A stretch of DNA of 64,000 bases from Mucilaginibacter ginkgonis (GTDB lineage Bacteria > Bacteroidota > Bacteroidia > Sphingobacteriales > Sphingobacteriaceae), in assembly GCF_009754905.2 (NCBI RefSeq), contig NZ_CP066775.1, forward strand, positions 744,001 through 808,000, written 5' to 3'. Shown here one piece after another: positions 50,542 through 58,948 of the stretch; the first letter of the stretch is position 1; each line of letters starts with the position of its first letter. The translations under genes were made by a program, and so were the position numbers. The notes below the pieces were generated by a model. It was given only the letters and a program-made list of their open reading frames with translations. It did not search any database and had not been told where the DNA came from.

Positions 50542-51105
50542 TTATACCTTATCTAATGATTTTCTGGGCAGCTGATCGGAGGATTTATACTGGCTCGGCG
50601 TTAACCCGGTTATGGTTTTGAACTGTGTGGACAAATGGGCGCTGCTGCTGTAGCCCATTTTCCAGGCGATCTCATTCATGTTGAGTTCACCGTACTCCAG
50701 CAGTTCTTTCACTTTTTCGATCTTTTGCTGAATAATGAATTTTTCTATGGTGGTATCCTCGGATTCCGAGAACATCCGGCTGAGGTAGGTATAATCCTTA
50801 TGAACCTGATCGGACAGGTAATCTGAAAAACTAAGGCGATTGTCGGCAAGGTCGCTGTGATGGACCTTTTCAATGATCAGGTCTTTGATGCGCTGCACAA
50901 CGCGGTCTTTTTCATTGTCAATCAGTTCGAAGCCAAGCAGCTTCAGAGCGGAGGAAACAGCACTTAATTGAACGGCATCCGGCTCAGGCTGTACATCCGC
51001 GCTGCCTAGAGCAATTGCAGTGACGCGGAAACCTAAATTTTCCAGTTGTTGTTTAACGACCATAATGCAGCGGTCGCAAACCATATTTTTAATATATAAT
51101 GTCAT
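50542..51105 (-). CDS. AraC-family regulator with HMA-like N-terminus
   Basis: The 187-residue protein begins with a HMA-like fold (MTLYIKNMVCDRCIMVVKQQ, Cys10 and Cys13) and ends with an AraC DNA-binding pair of helix-turn-helices (MNEIAWKMGYSSSAHLSTQF and ITGLTPSQYK). The HMA-like part probably senses copper or another soft metal directly. It sits at the head of the second oxidase operon with 10 nt spacing, so it likely activates or controls it. AraC proteins of this short form are seen in Bacteroidota metal clusters. Confidence 0.85.
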   Translation of the reverse strand: MTLYIKNMVCDRCIMVVKQQLENLGFRVTAIALGSADVQPEPDAVQLSAVSSALKLLGFELIDNEKDRVVQRIKDLIIEKVHHSDLADNRLSFSDYLSDQVHKDYTYLSRMFSESEDTTIEKFIIQQKIEKVKELLEYGELNMNEIAWKMGYSSSAHLSTQFKTITGLTPSQYKSSDQLPRKSLDKV

Positions 51106-51174
51106 GTTTTAATTCAAGCTAAAGAAAGTGAAGGCAATACTACTTCAGGCCGCAGAAATGCGGCAATGCTTGAA

Positions 51175-51648
51175 TCAGATCAGAAGAGAACGGTATTTAA
51201 GAAATAAAGGCTGTACAGCCGACCGCGGCGGCCCCGTGGCGTTTAACCAGGATACTTTAGCCTCATAAATGCCCCGAACAGGCGCTGCTGAATCATAAGG
51301 TAAAAAAATCACGGCGACCTGTAATGCGCTCAGTTGAAATTCCAGCGAAGCGGAAGAGTTTTCTTTGATCACATAATTGCCGTGCTGGTTACAGCAACTG
51401 CAATCTTTACCTTCACCACAAGATTTTTTGTGTCCATGTTCTTTGTCCTCATGATGGTCGCTATCATGTCCGGCAAGAGATTCTTCATCGTGGCCATCGC
51501 CCATATGGTCATCAAGCGCAAGCGCCGTTAATTCGTGGCCCGACTTTTCCAATAAAAATTCGGCACCGCAGTGAACCAGGCATACGAACATACCCGTTGT
51601 CAGCAACAGGTAAAACGCAGCCAAGCCGAAGGCACCGAATTTTCTCAT
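51175..51648 (-). CDS. Small His/Cys-rich secreted protein with PP...RSLLI tail
   Basis: The 157-residue protein has an N-terminal hydrophobic helix (LAAFYLLLTTGMFVCLVHC), then a long His/Asp-rich segment (HMGDGHDEESLAGHDSDHHE, DKEHGHKKSCGEGKDCSCCN). It ends GPPRSAVQPLFLKYRSLLI. It resembles the His-rich protein at 43663 in layout and in its last residues. It is likely membrane-anchored and metal-binding in the periplasm. No named family is known to me. Confidence 0.65.
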   Translation of the reverse strand: MRKFGAFGLAAFYLLLTTGMFVCLVHCGAEFLLEKSGHELTALALDDHMGDGHDEESLAGHDSDHHEDKEHGHKKSCGEGKDCSCCNQHGNYVIKENSSASLEFQLSALQVAVIFLPYDSAAPVRGIYEAKVSWLNATGPPRSAVQPLFLKYRSLLI

Positions 51649-51753
51649 TATATTAGATACACAAAAAAGTTACATTTGTTTAAAAGCTACCGTTTTTTCT
51701 TAATAGTCAAAGCGCTATTCCTGCCTTTCAGTGCGGCTCTTACAAATATCGGT

Positions 51754-51969
51754 TTATTTGATGACTTCTGCCTGAAAGCCTTTGGCCTTCAATGCGCTAA
51801 TCACTTCATTAGGATTCAAACCTTTATTTGTATCTACAGTCAGTACCTTATCAGGGTTAGCCGTATCGACCTCCCATTTTTGTACGCCGTCCAAATTATT
51901 AAGTACCGGGGTTACCGTTGCTATGCAGCCACCACATTTGATGGTGGTCTTGAATTTTAGAGTTTCCAT
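51754..51969 (-). CDS. Heavy-metal-associated (HMA) copper chaperone
   Basis: The frame is open farther upstream into copA, but the ATG at 51969 (METLKFKT) is the natural start. The 71-residue product has the ferredoxin-like HMA fold with CGGC in TTIKCGGCIATVTPVL, not the usual CxxC of GMTCxxC but equivalent. It is a cytoplasmic metallochaperone that would deliver Cu(I) to the HMA domain of the CPC-type ATPase encoded 10 nt upstream. Confidence 0.88.
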   Translation of the reverse strand: METLKFKTTIKCGGCIATVTPVLNNLDGVQKWEVDTANPDKVLTVDTNKGLNPNEVISALKAKGFQAEVIK

Positions 51970-51979
51970 TGTTTTTATG

Positions 51980-54214
51980 CTATATGTTAATTTTTGAATA
52001 TTTAAGCCGAAGGCTGTTGCTGACCACCGATACAGAACTAAGGGCCATAGCTGCACCCGCGATCATGGGATTAAGCAGGAAGCCGTTGAACGGATACAAT
52101 ATGCCGGCAGCCAGCGGAATGCCGATGAGGTTATAGATAAATGCCCAGAACAGATTTTGCCGAATTGTACGAACAGTGAGCCGGGACAGTTTAAGTGCTT
52201 TGGGTATCTGTAAGAGATCGGAAGAGACGAGCGTGATCTTAGCTACATCCATGGCGATGTCCGAACCATGGCCCATTGCTATAGAAAGGTTAGCCTGTGC
52301 CAGCGCCTGGCTGTCATTGATGCCATCACCTACCATCGCGACTATTTTGCCCTGGCTTTGCAAGGTCTTCACAAACTCCGCTTTGTCGGCCGGTAAAGCA
52401 CCTGCAATAATTTCAGTGATACCGGCCTCTTTACCGATATGTGCAGCAGTAACCGCGTGGTCACCGGTGAGCATATAGACCGTGATACCACTGCCTTGTA
52501 ATTCGGCAATCGCTTGGGCAGAAGTAATTTTCACCCGGTCTTGCAGGGCAACAATCGCCAGTACAGAAAGATGTGAAGCGAAATAGATGACCGTTTTACC
52601 CCAACCAGATAGTGCTTCTGCCGCAACACGAAGTTCATCAGGCAAGTTGGTTTTACAGGAATCTACGAGTTTCAGGTTACCGGCATAGAACGGCTGTCCG
52701 TCGAACATGCCTTCAATTCCCTGACCGGTGAGACTGTGAAAATAGTTCGACGCTACAGTTCCCGTGTTTTGCTCCTTTAAGTAGGCTACAACTGCTGTCG
52801 CAAGTGGATGTTCCGATTGCTGTTCGAGTGATAACAGTATTGCAGCTAAGGGATTTTCTTTACCAGCCGCCTGATTCGCCCAGATCAGGTCTGTTACTAC
52901 TGGTTTGCCTTCCGTGATCGTCCCTGTCTTATCCAGCACGACTGCATTCACCTGATAACCGATTTCAAGTGCTTCCGCGTCTTTGATCAGGATGCCATTT
53001 TCAGCGCCCTTGCCAATACCGACCATTACAGCGGTGGGCGTAGCCAGGCCAAGCGCACAAGGACAGGCGATCACCAGCACCGTCACCATTGCCAAAAGCC
53101 CTTGCGTTAAGGCTTGCTGACCGCCGAATAGCAGCCAGGCACCTAATGTTATCAGCGCGATCAGCATTACGACCGGCACGAATATACCTGCAATTTTATC
53201 GACCAGTTTTTGAACCGGCGCTTTAGAGCCCTGCGCCTCCTGTACAAGGTTAATGATCTGTCCGAGGAGCGTTTCACTGCCGACTTTTTCAGCACGGAAC
53301 TGAAAACTGCCTTTTTGATTGATCGTGCCCGCGAAAACCGGGTCGCCGCTTTGCTTTGCTACAGCGACAGGTTCGCCACTGATCATGCTTTCATCGACAT
53401 AGGAATGACCCTCCTGTACCGTACCATCGACGGGGATCTTTTCACCAGGGCGTACCAGCAACAAGTCACCAACCCTGACTTCTTCTACCGGCATAACCTT
53501 TTCACCTGCCGGAGTGATCAGTAAAACAGTCTTTGGCTGGAGTCCGATTAGCTTTTTGATAGCGGAAGACGTGTTGGATTTTGCCCGTTCTTCGAGCAAT
53601 TTTCCCAGCATGATAAAGACAATGACAACCGAGGCCGCCTCGTAATATACATGCGGGTGCAAGGCCTGCCTGTGCCAGAAATCCGGGTAAACGGTATTGA
53701 AGACGCTGAAAAGGAAAGCAATGCCCGTACTCATAGCTACCAGCGTATCCATATTGGCGCGTCCATGCTTTGCCTGTTTCCAGGCCCCGATAAAAAAGTT
53801 ACGTCCTGCAACAAAAAGCACGGGCGCGGTCAGCAATAACATGATGTAATTGGCATAAGGCATGTCCATATAGAACATACCGATGATCACTACGGGTAAG
53901 GTAAGGGCACCAGCCCATAGGATATTTCTCTTTAATGCACGGTAGTGAGTTTCCCGGATTTGTTCCTGCTGTTCTTTACCGTTAGCTGTATCTATGAGCA
54001 GGTCGTAACCTACCGACTGTAATGAACGTTTTAACACTTCTGGTGCAACGATTTCAGGGTGAAATTCGACCTTTACGGTTTGCGTTGCAAAGTTCACAGC
54101 CGCTTGCTCAACACCGTTTTGTGCGCCGAGCATTGATTCAACGCTTGATGCGCAGCCTGCACAGGTCATGCCGGTAACGGGAAAAGTAATTGTGGTGATC
54201 GATTGCGCTGCCAT
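51980..54214 (-). CDS. copA: Copper-transporting P1B-type ATPase, CPC type
   Basis: The 744-residue protein has an N-terminal HMA domain ([12 protein letters not shown], Cys18 and Cys21), the membrane CPC motif in [16 protein letters not shown] (around residue 385), DKTGTITEG with the phosphorylated Asp (around 427), and the C-terminal [20 protein letters not shown]. This is the Cu(I) export ATPase CopA, moving Cu from cytoplasm to periplasm. It forms a pair with the HMA chaperone gene. A 174-nt gap separates it from a divergent methyltransferase gene. Confidence 0.95.
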   Translation of the reverse strand: MAAQSITTITFPVTGMTCAGCASSVESMLGAQNGVEQAAVNFATQTVKVEFHPEIVAPEVLKRSLQSVGYDLLIDTANGKEQQEQIRETHYRALKRNILWAGALTLPVVIIGMFYMDMPYANYIMLLLTAPVLFVAGRNFFIGAWKQAKHGRANMDTLVAMSTGIAFLFSVFNTVYPDFWHRQALHPHVYYEAASVVIVFIMLGKLLEERAKSNTSSAIKKLIGLQPKTVLLITPAGEKVMPVEEVRVGDLLLVRPGEKIPVDGTVQEGHSYVDESMISGEPVAVAKQSGDPVFAGTINQKGSFQFRAEKVGSETLLGQIINLVQEAQGSKAPVQKLVDKIAGIFVPVVMLIALITLGAWLLFGGQQALTQGLLAMVTVLVIACPCALGLATPTAVMVGIGKGAENGILIKDAEALEIGYQVNAVVLDKTGTITEGKPVVTDLIWANQAAGKENPLAAILLSLEQQSEHPLATAVVAYLKEQNTGTVASNYFHSLTGQGIEGMFDGQPFYAGNLKLVDSCKTNLPDELRVAAEALSGWGKTVIYFASHLSVLAIVALQDRVKITSAQAIAELQGSGITVYMLTGDHAVTAAHIGKEAGITEIIAGALPADKAEFVKTLQSQGKIVAMVGDGINDSQALAQANLSIAMGHGSDIAMDVAKITLVSSDLLQIPKALKLSRLTVRTIRQNLFWAFIYNLIGIPLAAGILYPFNGFLLNPMIAGAAMALSSVSVVSNSLRLKYSKINI

Positions 54215-54344
54215 TATTCTTTATTTATGGTACAAAATTACGGGGCCACCGAAAATTTGCGTTACAGGATTATGCGGAAATTTTACAGAATACCGTTTAA
54301 GTTTCAGCGTTTGCCACAATTTTACTATTATTGAATATTGGTTG

Positions 54345-54358
54345 ATAGTTTAAACTAT
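54345..54358. promoter_or_regulatory. Perfect 14-bp palindrome before the methyltransferase gene
   Basis: ATAGTTTAAACTAT is self-complementary and lies 30 nt before the ATG at 54389, in the 174-nt divergent region between copA and the methyltransferase gene. It could be an operator for one or both. Confidence 0.45.
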
Positions 54359-54388
54359 TGTCTAAACACCTTGTAAACTTATAACCTC

Positions 54389-55108
54389 ATGGACAATTAC
54401 TTCCTGGTCAAACAGCCGTATGCCGTAAATGAATTGAAACGGTCAGCGTTGGTAGATTTCGTTAACAAAGGACTGCGGTTCATGCGTACCGGTTACCAGG
54501 TTAAACAATTGGATACCAATGTAGATATGAATACGCCTGAACAGCGCATCAATTATTATCACTTATTAGATTCCGTGATCTTCAACGGAGTTGCGGGTGA
54601 TGTTGTAGAGTTAGGTTGCTTCACAGGTCAATGCGCGCTTATTTTTGAAAAAGTGATTGAATTAAACGCTTCTTCAAAACAGCTTCATTTGTACGACAGC
54701 TTTTTCGCCACCTTCACTGTTAAAGGAAGTGTTGAGGAACAACTGAAAGCCAATTTTGAAAAGGCCAAACTGAAGCAGCCCATTGTTCATAAGGGTGATT
54801 TTAAAACCACGTTACCGAACGAGTTACCTGCGGAGATCGCGTTTGTTCATATTGATTGCGGTTTTGGTGGCGACAAGTTGGAACACAAAGCGGTGATGCT
54901 CCATTGTTTCGAAAGCATTTATCCACGCATGAGCAAGAATGCTATTTGTATCCTGATGGATTATTATGATGCCGAAGCAGGTGCTGAAGGCCTTGATATC
55001 AATCCCGGTGTTAAATTGGCCTATGATGAATTTTTTGCGGACAAGCCGGAAAAGATCGTTTGCCTTTGGGGTAACCAATATAACCATGCCTATTTCCGAA
55101 AGGCTTAA
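54389..55108 (+). CDS. TylF-like class I methyltransferase
   Basis: The 239-residue protein has a SAM-binding motif I, DVVELGCFTGQCALIF, and later VHIDCGFGGDKLEHKAV, the pattern of the TylF/MycF (macrocin O-methyltransferase) family. It would methylate a hydroxyl group of a sugar or other small molecule; the substrate is unknown. It is on the plus strand between two minus-strand metal ATPase genes, and has no similar neighbours. It may be cargo unrelated to metals. Confidence 0.78.
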   Translation: MDNYFLVKQPYAVNELKRSALVDFVNKGLRFMRTGYQVKQLDTNVDMNTPEQRINYYHLLDSVIFNGVAGDVVELGCFTGQCALIFEKVIELNASSKQLHLYDSFFATFTVKGSVEEQLKANFEKAKLKQPIVHKGDFKTTLPNELPAEIAFVHIDCGFGGDKLEHKAVMLHCFESIYPRMSKNAICILMDYYDAEAGAEGLDINPGVKLAYDEFFADKPEKIVCLWGNQYNHAYFRKA

Positions 55109-55167
55109 AGAAAGAACTTTAAGCGAACGCCAATAGCGCTGTGAAACTTTGCTTTGTTCGCCTGCAT

Positions 55168-57204
55168 TCACTCATGCAACGTCATCCGCTGAATCCGCAC
55201 CGCATTTAAAATGGCCAGCAAAGCGACACCTACATCTGCGATCACTGCTTCCCACAGATTAGCGACACCACCAGCACCAAGAACCAAAACGATGACCTTT
55301 ACCACCATGGCAATGGTTATGTTTTGCCATACGATCCGTTTAGTAATCCTGCCGATCTCAATCGCGGAGGTAAGTTTAGAAGGCTGATCGTTCTGAATTA
55401 CAATATCCGCTGTCTCTATCGTCGCATCACTGCCTAAGCCGCCCATCGCAATGCCGGCATCAGCAAGCGCAACTACCGGCGCATCATTCACTCCATCACC
55501 GACAAAAGCGATACGACTGCCCGCATTTTTGAACCCTTGTACTTTTTCCACTTTTCCGTCTGGTAACAGATCACCAAAAGCTTTATCGATGCCAAGTGCC
55601 TTAGCAACTTTATCTACTACCGCCTGTTTGTCCCCTGATAACATGACGGTCTGCAATTTTAAAGCATGCATTCGCTCAATTGCCTCTTTTGCATCTTCCT
55701 TAATTTCGTCAGCAATCGTGATATAACCCGCATATTTATCATCAACGGCCAGTACCACAACGGTGTCAACCAAATTATCTACGTCAGCAGGATAACTTAT
55801 ATTAAACTTTTTGAGCAGCTTGGCATTCCCGGCAAGTACCGTTTTGCCGTTAACTGTTCCCTTCAAACCATGACCTGATATTTCTTCGACGTTTTCTGCC
55901 TTTAATTGACCTTCCTGCTGACCTGCATATTCAACGACGGCTTTGGCAATAGGGTGTGTAGAATTGGCTTCGATAGCAGCGGCGGTTCTGATCAGTTCAT
56001 TCTTATCAAAATTCTCGGTAACAACTTCCTGTACTTTAAACACGCCTTTAGTAAGTGTGCCGGTCTTGTCCATAATGACGGTGTTGATCTTGGTCATTAC
56101 GTCCAGGAAGTTCGAGCCTTTGAATAAAATACCATTTCTTGAAGCCAGCCCAATGCCTCCAAAATAGCCCAATGGGATGGAAACCACCAGCGCACAAGGG
56201 CAGCTGATCACTAAAAACACCAATGCCCGATAAAACCATTGATGAAAGTTATAAGGGTCTGTAAAAAAGTAGGGTGCAAAGCATACCAACAAGGCCAGTG
56301 CAAAGACTATCGGTGTATAAATTTTAGCAAAGCGGCTGATAAAAAGCTGCGTTTGAGATTTACGGGCGGTCGCATCCTGCACCATTTCCAGTATCTGGCT
56401 GAGCTTACTGTCTTTAAACAGCGCCTTGACCTGTACCTCGCTCACTTTGTCCAAATTGATCATACCCGCAAGTACCTTTTCGCCCTTACGTTTAGTATCC
56501 GGTTTACTCTCACCGGTCAAGGCTGCGGTGTTGAAACTGGCGGCATCTGAATAAAGTTCACCATCCAGCGCAACTTTTTCACCTGCTTTCACTTGAATGA
56601 CCTCATCCACCTTAACAGTTTTCGGGTCTGTTTCAGTTGGCTTACCGCCACGCATAACAGTTACCTTATCCGGCCTGATATCCAACAACGCCTTAATGCT
56701 TTTCTTTGCTTTATTCACGGCAGCATCCTGAAACCATTCGCCTATGGAATAGAAAACCATTACGGCAACGCCCTCACTGTAGGAACCAATGCTGAAAGCA
56801 CCGATGGTCGCTACGCTCATTAAGAAAAACTCATTGAAAAAATCAAAATGCTTTGCCTTGCGCCAGGCCATAGCCAAAACATTGTAGCCAGCCAACCCGA
56901 ATGCAATCAAAAAAATGATCAGATTGACGGGAAATGGCGGTTGGTACTTAAACCCATATTCGAGCGTCAGCATGACGATCAAAATAAGCAGCGCGGTAAG
57001 CAGCGGCCAATGGCTCAGCCAGGTTTCTTCCTCTGCCGGTGCTTTCGTAAGATCTAAAGATTCATCTTCGTCATCATGATCGTGTTCAGACGCGGCATGT
57101 TGGTCAGCCTCATGGGCCTCTTTTTCAGCGCCCGAGGTATTGGCTAAATGTTCATCCGATTTGAATTGTTCTTGCCGTACCTGGTTTTCTTGTTCTTCTT
57201 TCAT
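55168..57204 (-). CDS. Zn/Cd/Pb-type P1B ATPase (ZntA-like)
   Basis: The 678-residue ATPase has the CPC motif in VISCPCALVVSIPLGYFGG, the DKTGTLT phosphorylation site and the SIGEWFQDAAVNKAKKSI stretch typical of the Zn/Cd/Pb subgroup. Instead of an HMA domain the N-terminus is acidic and His-rich (EADQHAASEHDHDDEDESLD), as for zinc ligands. It exports divalent metals from cytoplasm to periplasm, from where the Czc-type pump can carry them out. It follows the sigma-like gene by 10 nt in the same operon. Confidence 0.92.
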   Translation of the reverse strand: MKEEQENQVRQEQFKSDEHLANTSGAEKEAHEADQHAASEHDHDDEDESLDLTKAPAEEETWLSHWPLLTALLILIVMLTLEYGFKYQPPFPVNLIIFLIAFGLAGYNVLAMAWRKAKHFDFFNEFFLMSVATIGAFSIGSYSEGVAVMVFYSIGEWFQDAAVNKAKKSIKALLDIRPDKVTVMRGGKPTETDPKTVKVDEVIQVKAGEKVALDGELYSDAASFNTAALTGESKPDTKRKGEKVLAGMINLDKVSEVQVKALFKDSKLSQILEMVQDATARKSQTQLFISRFAKIYTPIVFALALLVCFAPYFFTDPYNFHQWFYRALVFLVISCPCALVVSIPLGYFGGIGLASRNGILFKGSNFLDVMTKINTVIMDKTGTLTKGVFKVQEVVTENFDKNELIRTAAAIEANSTHPIAKAVVEYAGQQEGQLKAENVEEISGHGLKGTVNGKTVLAGNAKLLKKFNISYPADVDNLVDTVVVLAVDDKYAGYITIADEIKEDAKEAIERMHALKLQTVMLSGDKQAVVDKVAKALGIDKAFGDLLPDGKVEKVQGFKNAGSRIAFVGDGVNDAPVVALADAGIAMGGLGSDATIETADIVIQNDQPSKLTSAIEIGRITKRIVWQNITIAMVVKVIVLVLGAGGVANLWEAVIADVGVALLAILNAVRIQRMTLHE

Positions 57205-57214
57205 GATATGGTAG

Positions 57215-57649
57215 TTAAGCGTTTTGCACCGCTGTTTGTTTCGACAGGAACGTATGATAAGCGTACTTGACCTCTTTTAGCGGTAATTCGAGCCTGAATG
57301 CGATGTTCTTAAAACTGAAACCTTTTTGTTTCAGGTGAGCGGTCATTGTTGGGAGCCATTCTTCCAGGGGCTTCAATTTAAAATACTTCTTACAGGCTTC
57401 CGCTGCGAACCCGTAGATGATCCAGTCGAGTTCATCCAATAGTTTTAATGCACTAACGTTTCTATAGATCGTCAGAAATACGTCCTGTGTGACCTCGTCA
57501 GTATCCTCGTGATCCAGGCCCTGGTGACGGATAAAGAAGTAAATCTGCTGCTGATATTTAGCGAGCAACTGGCCGAAAGCCTTCCGGCGTGTTTTCTCGT
57601 TTACTAAATCCTTCAATATGACATCATCTGCAATTACAATCGTTTCCAT
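57215..57649 (-). CDS. Short sigma-70-like (ECF-type) protein
   Basis: The 144-residue protein has a region 2-like part (QIYFFIRHQGLDHEDTDEV, TQDVFLTIYRNVS) and a C-terminal region 4-like helix-turn-helix (KGFSFKNIAFRLELPLKEVK). It is shorter than normal ECF sigma factors because the linker is reduced. It lies between czcB and the zntA-like gene on the same strand. It could direct RNA polymerase to metal promoters or regulate this operon; no anti-sigma gene is seen. Confidence 0.72.
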   Translation of the reverse strand: METIVIADDVILKDLVNEKTRRKAFGQLLAKYQQQIYFFIRHQGLDHEDTDEVTQDVFLTIYRNVSALKLLDELDWIIYGFAAEACKKYFKLKPLEEWLPTMTAHLKQKGFSFKNIAFRLELPLKEVKYAYHTFLSKQTAVQNA

Positions 57650-57697
57650 GATCTTTTCCTTCGTGCAGACTAATTGCCTGCGTTTTTAAGTTCAATT

Positions 57698-58948
57698 CTA
57701 TTCTTCGTCTTCCCCTGTGGCGCTTTCTGATGAAAGGATATAAAAGGCACCCTTTGTTACGATCTTCACATCTTTTGGCAGCGACGTCACCAGCCTGACT
57801 TCGGTATAGCCCAGGTCCGTTACGCCCGTCACGACCTCTGCTTTTTCAAACACATACTTTCTTCCCGGCTTTGGCTTATCGTCTTTATCCTTTGCGGTTT
57901 CGTCTTTATCTTTCTCCATTACCTTGACTAAGTAATAGATATATTCCTTACCACCGGTTTTTATGACGGCTTCAGTTGGAACGGCAGTCGCCAATTGCTG
58001 GCCAACGTCAATTAAGGCGGAGACATACATTCCCTGGATAAGATTACTTTTGGCAGCCTGTTCGATCACTGCATGGGCGATGATCGCCTTGCTTTCATTT
58101 TCGAAAGATTGGTTCACCCCGTAGATCTTTCCTGTGATCTCCCTGTTATTCTGGTTGGTCAAGGTGAAATAAACATGCTGACCAGCCTTAACCTTAAACA
58201 GGTCTTTTTCATACACGACCAAATCGCAATGCACTTTTGAGTTATCAATGATGTTCATCAGCGGTCTTGCAGGTTCGGCATAAGAGCCGGTCTGAATAAC
58301 GATCTTCCCGATAGTACCGCTGATCGGCGCGTATACCGGAATCTGTGTGATAAAACGGCCATGTGATGCACTCTCAGGACTTACGCCTACCTGCCGAAGC
58401 TGACGGCTTAATGCAGCTACCTTAGCTTGTTCGGTCTGTAACGCGCTTTGTGATTGCTGATACACCTTTCCCGTACCGGCGTTTGCCTCATTCAGTTCTT
58501 TTTGCCGTTCATATTCTTTGGTAGCATACATCAGACTGCTTTGTGCAGCCATATAATCCTGCTGTAATTGGATCAGTTGGTTATTTTCTATAGCAGCCAA
58601 TTTTTGACCTTTGTTGACATGCTGTCCTTCCAGAACGAACACCTGATTGACAACGCCGCCCATCAGCAAGGTAACTTCTGCTTTATTCTGTGGTGGCACC
58701 TCCAACTGGCCGCTGGCCTTAACGACCGACTTTAAATTCTTTTGCTCCAAATAGCCTAATTGAATACCAACGGCATCCAACTGGCTTCGAGAAATGGTTA
58801 TACCGACAGTTTTGTTTTTAGGTTTTTCCTTCTCCGCTGCTTCTTTTTCTTCTGTCTTGGGTTGCTGTGTGCAGGACGCCAAAATGATAGTTGCGACAAG
58901 TGTCAGCGCGAACGCTGTTTTATATTTTTTTAAACGGAATAGTCTCAT
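57698..58948 (-). CDS. CzcB-like RND periplasmic adaptor
   Basis: The 416-residue lipoprotein (lipobox TIILASCTQQ) has a Glu/Lys-rich linker, then membrane-fusion-protein parts: ASGQLEVPPQNKAEVTLLMG, a coiled-coil hairpin (QLQQDYMAAQSSLMYATKEY), and YAPISGTIGKIVIQTGSY. It links the CzcA pump to the outer-membrane channel. Unlike the cus-type adaptors it has no heavy-metal-binding domain. Its start overlaps the stop of the CzcA-CzcC fusion gene (ATGA). Confidence 0.9.
   Translation of the reverse strand: MRLFRLKKYKTAFALTLVATIILASCTQQPKTEEKEAAEKEKPKNKTVGITISRSQLDAVGIQLGYLEQKNLKSVVKASGQLEVPPQNKAEVTLLMGGVVNQVFVLEGQHVNKGQKLAAIENNQLIQLQQDYMAAQSSLMYATKEYERQKELNEANAGTGKVYQQSQSALQTEQAKVAALSRQLRQVGVSPESASHGRFITQIPVYAPISGTIGKIVIQTGSYAEPARPLMNIIDNSKVHCDLVVYEKDLFKVKAGQHVYFTLTNQNNREITGKIYGVNQSFENESKAIIAHAVIEQAAKSNLIQGMYVSALIDVGQQLATAVPTEAVIKTGGKEYIYYLVKVMEKDKDETAKDKDDKPKPGRKYVFEKAEVVTGVTDLGYTEVRLVTSLPKDVKIVTKGAFYILSSESATGEDEE

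Noticed and set aside
51970-52056. Extended N-terminus of the HMA chaperone reading into copA
   Set aside because: The HMA fold starts at the ATG 51969; upstream residues come from the end of copA in another frame.
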